Shown here piece by piece: positions 62,571-64,000 of a stretch of 64,000 nucleotides of DNA. Under the pieces are notes generated by a model. That model did not search any database. It was not told the origin of the DNA and saw nothing but the letters and a program-made list of their open reading frames with translations. Source of the DNA: Bacteroidales bacterium (GTDB taxonomy: Bacteria; Bacteroidota; Bacteroidia; Bacteroidales; UBA932); the NCBI GenBank assembly GCA_017437125.1, contig JAFSBV010000016.1, positions 1 through 64,000 of the forward strand. Direction: 5' to 3'. Made by a program: the position numbers and the translations under genes. Position 1 is the first letter of the stretch, and every line of letters begins with the position of its first letter.

Positions 62571-64000
62571 TTTTATTTGCTGCGGCTGTTGCCGCATTTG
62601 CTGCGATGAATGCCTATGCACAGCAGCCTGCAGGTGCTCCCGAAGGAGGAATTTCAGCGGAAATGCTGAAAGAGATCAGTAAAGGATATGAGGGCAATGC
62701 CAGTGACAAGGCTTTGAGGAATGCCCTTGCCGTCACTTCGATCGGCACTCTTGCGATCAATGCTGAGAATGCGGCCATGATCGATACTCATTTCTCAGAC
62801 AGAGTCAGGACCAAGGGAATCACCGACCAGCAGTCTTCAGGAAGATGCTGGCTTTTTACTGGCCTTAATGTGTTGAGAGCCAAGATGATCGATAAATATG
62901 ACCTTCCTGGAATGGAGTTCTCTCAGAACTATCTCTTCTTCTATGACCAGCTTGAAAAGGCCAATCTTTTCCTTCAAGGAATCATCGATACGAAGGAGCT
63001 TCCGTTTGATGACAGGAAGGTTGACTGGCTGTTCTCCAATCCGCTCAGCGACGGCGGTCAGTTCACAGGCGTGTCGAATCTGATCACCAAGTATGGTCTT
63101 GTTCCTTCTGAGGCAATGCCGGAGACTTACCAGGCAAACAACACTTCCCAGATGGCAAATCTCATCAAGCTCAAGCTGCGCGAATACGGACTGGAACTTC
63201 GTGAGGCATATGAGGCAGGCTACAAGGAGATCGGCAAGCGTCCGAGGAAGGATGTGGAAAAGAGTATGAAGGCTCTTGATGCCAAGCTTCAGGATATGAA
63301 GATCCAGCAGCTTTCTGAGGTTTACCGTATGCTCGCCCTCTGTCTTGGTGAGCCGGTTCAGGAGTTCGAATGGATAAGATGCGACAAGAACAACAATATC
63401 GTAAGCCGCAAAACCTATACTCCTAAGTCATTCTACGATGAGTTCATAGGAGAGGATCTGGAGAATAATTATGTCATGATAATGAATGATCCTTGCCGTG
63501 AATATGGAAAGGTATATGAGATCGATTATGACAGGCATGTATATGACGGTCATAATTGGCTCTATATCAATCTTCCTGTAGAGAGGATCAAGGAGATGGC
63601 TATAGCTTCGATAAAGGATAATACTGCAATGTATTTCTCATGTGACGTGGGCAAGTTCGCGAACAGCAAGAAGGGTGTTCTTGATCTCAATAACTTTGAC
63701 TATGAGTCACTTATGGGCGTTGAGTTCGGTATGGACAAGAAGGAGAGGGTGCAGACACATGCCAGCGGATCTTCTCATGCAATGACTCTCATAGCTGTCG
63801 ATATCGTTGACGGAAAGCCTGTAAAGTGGATGGTGGAGAACAGCTGGGGCCCTTCTGCAGGATACAAAGGCAACTATATTATGACTGACGAGTGGTTCAA
63901 CGAATATATGTTCCGACTTGTTGTCGAGAAGAAGTATGTTCCTGCCGATGTGCTCGAAATTCTGAACCAGGAGCCGGTGCAGCTTCCTGCATGGGATCCT
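62571..64000 (+). CDS. C1 family aminopeptidase (bleomycin hydrolase-like), 3' truncated by window end
   Basis: Cysteine peptidase of the C1B group (PepC/bleomycin hydrolase type). 476 complete codons lie inside the window and no stop is reached. It has an N-terminal signal peptide (about 1-21, ending NAYA), so unlike classical cytoplasmic PepC it is exported. The catalytic Gln and Cys are in DQQSSGRCWLFTGLN (near 88-93), the His in HASGSSHAMTLIAVD (near 402) and the Asn in VENSWGPSAG (near 424). It probably trims peptides in the periplasm or at the surface. A terminator-like hairpin precedes it. Confidence 0.94.

Overview
The window comes from a chromosome of a member of the Bacteroidota, most likely an uncultured gut Bacteroidales. 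Direct evidence is the repeated Bacteroidota promoter (TTG or TTTG near -33, a 19-20 base spacer, then TAnnTTTG near -7), the scarcity of Shine-Dalgarno sequences, the order rpmB-rpmG-DUF4295-ftsY, and families largely confined to this phylum (fimbrillin-like, FimB/Mfa2, DUF3575, BACON, Omp28, FISUMP, DUF4296, HU-CCDC81-like). I cannot name a genus. No prophage, CRISPR array, rRNA operon or intact transposase is visible.

Layout. 1-10 kb: translation and housekeeping genes (rplT, lepB, rpmB, rpmG, DUF4295 protein, ftsY, pheT, DUF4296 lipoprotein, an amidohydrolase, a radical SAM enzyme, dtd, deoC). 10.2-15.0 kb: a surface cluster with a zinc-peptidase-like lipoprotein, a DUF3575 protein, an OmpA-type lipoprotein and a FimB/Mfa2-type anchor, but no fimbrillin. 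15.0-18.5 kb: tRNA-Leu, a GH3 lipoprotein and a D-2-hydroxyacid dehydrogenase. 18.5-22.8 kb: a small AT-rich accessory island ending at tRNA-Asn. It holds a toxin-antitoxin pair whose YafQ-like toxin carries one in-frame stop, a fimbrillin/FISUMP surface lipoprotein preceded by a 45-residue peptide gene, decayed coding remnants, and a 50-53 residue ORF behind a strongly structured leader. 23-27 kb: a membrane-anchored HU-domain protein, an acyl-ACP thioesterase, a Nudix hydrolase and a two-domain glycosyltransferase.

26.7-34.1 kb looks like peptidoglycan salvage: a DUF4922-SpoIID fusion, an AmpG-like MFS transporter, a serpin lipoprotein, a NamZ-type (GH171) exo-N-acetylmuramidase and a DUF6515 protein. 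Facing it are a polysaccharide deacetylase, glutamate racemase and an aldo/keto reductase. 36.9-40.8 kb: asnA, prfB and class I fumarase. At 40.77-40.95 kb lies a 186-base element with perfect 29-base terminal inverted repeats.

41.0-52.2 kb is the most striking region: a four-gene exported operon of a multi-BACON/thioredoxin-Omp28 lipoprotein, two paralogous M64 metallopeptidase lipoproteins with near-identical ends but unrelated leucine-rich-repeat centres, and a GH2 enzyme with a glucuronidase-type N-x-K motif. It reads as a system for binding and processing host glycoproteins or glucuronides; that role is inferred. 52.2-57.5 kb: tRNA-Gln, a YqaA-like membrane protein, tadA, rpmH, rsmG, a sigma factor and polA, mostly on the minus strand. 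57.6-64 kb: an SPFH protein, an outer-membrane-like protein, a two-component system, two PepSY-like periplasmic proteins and a truncated C1 aminopeptidase running off the window end.
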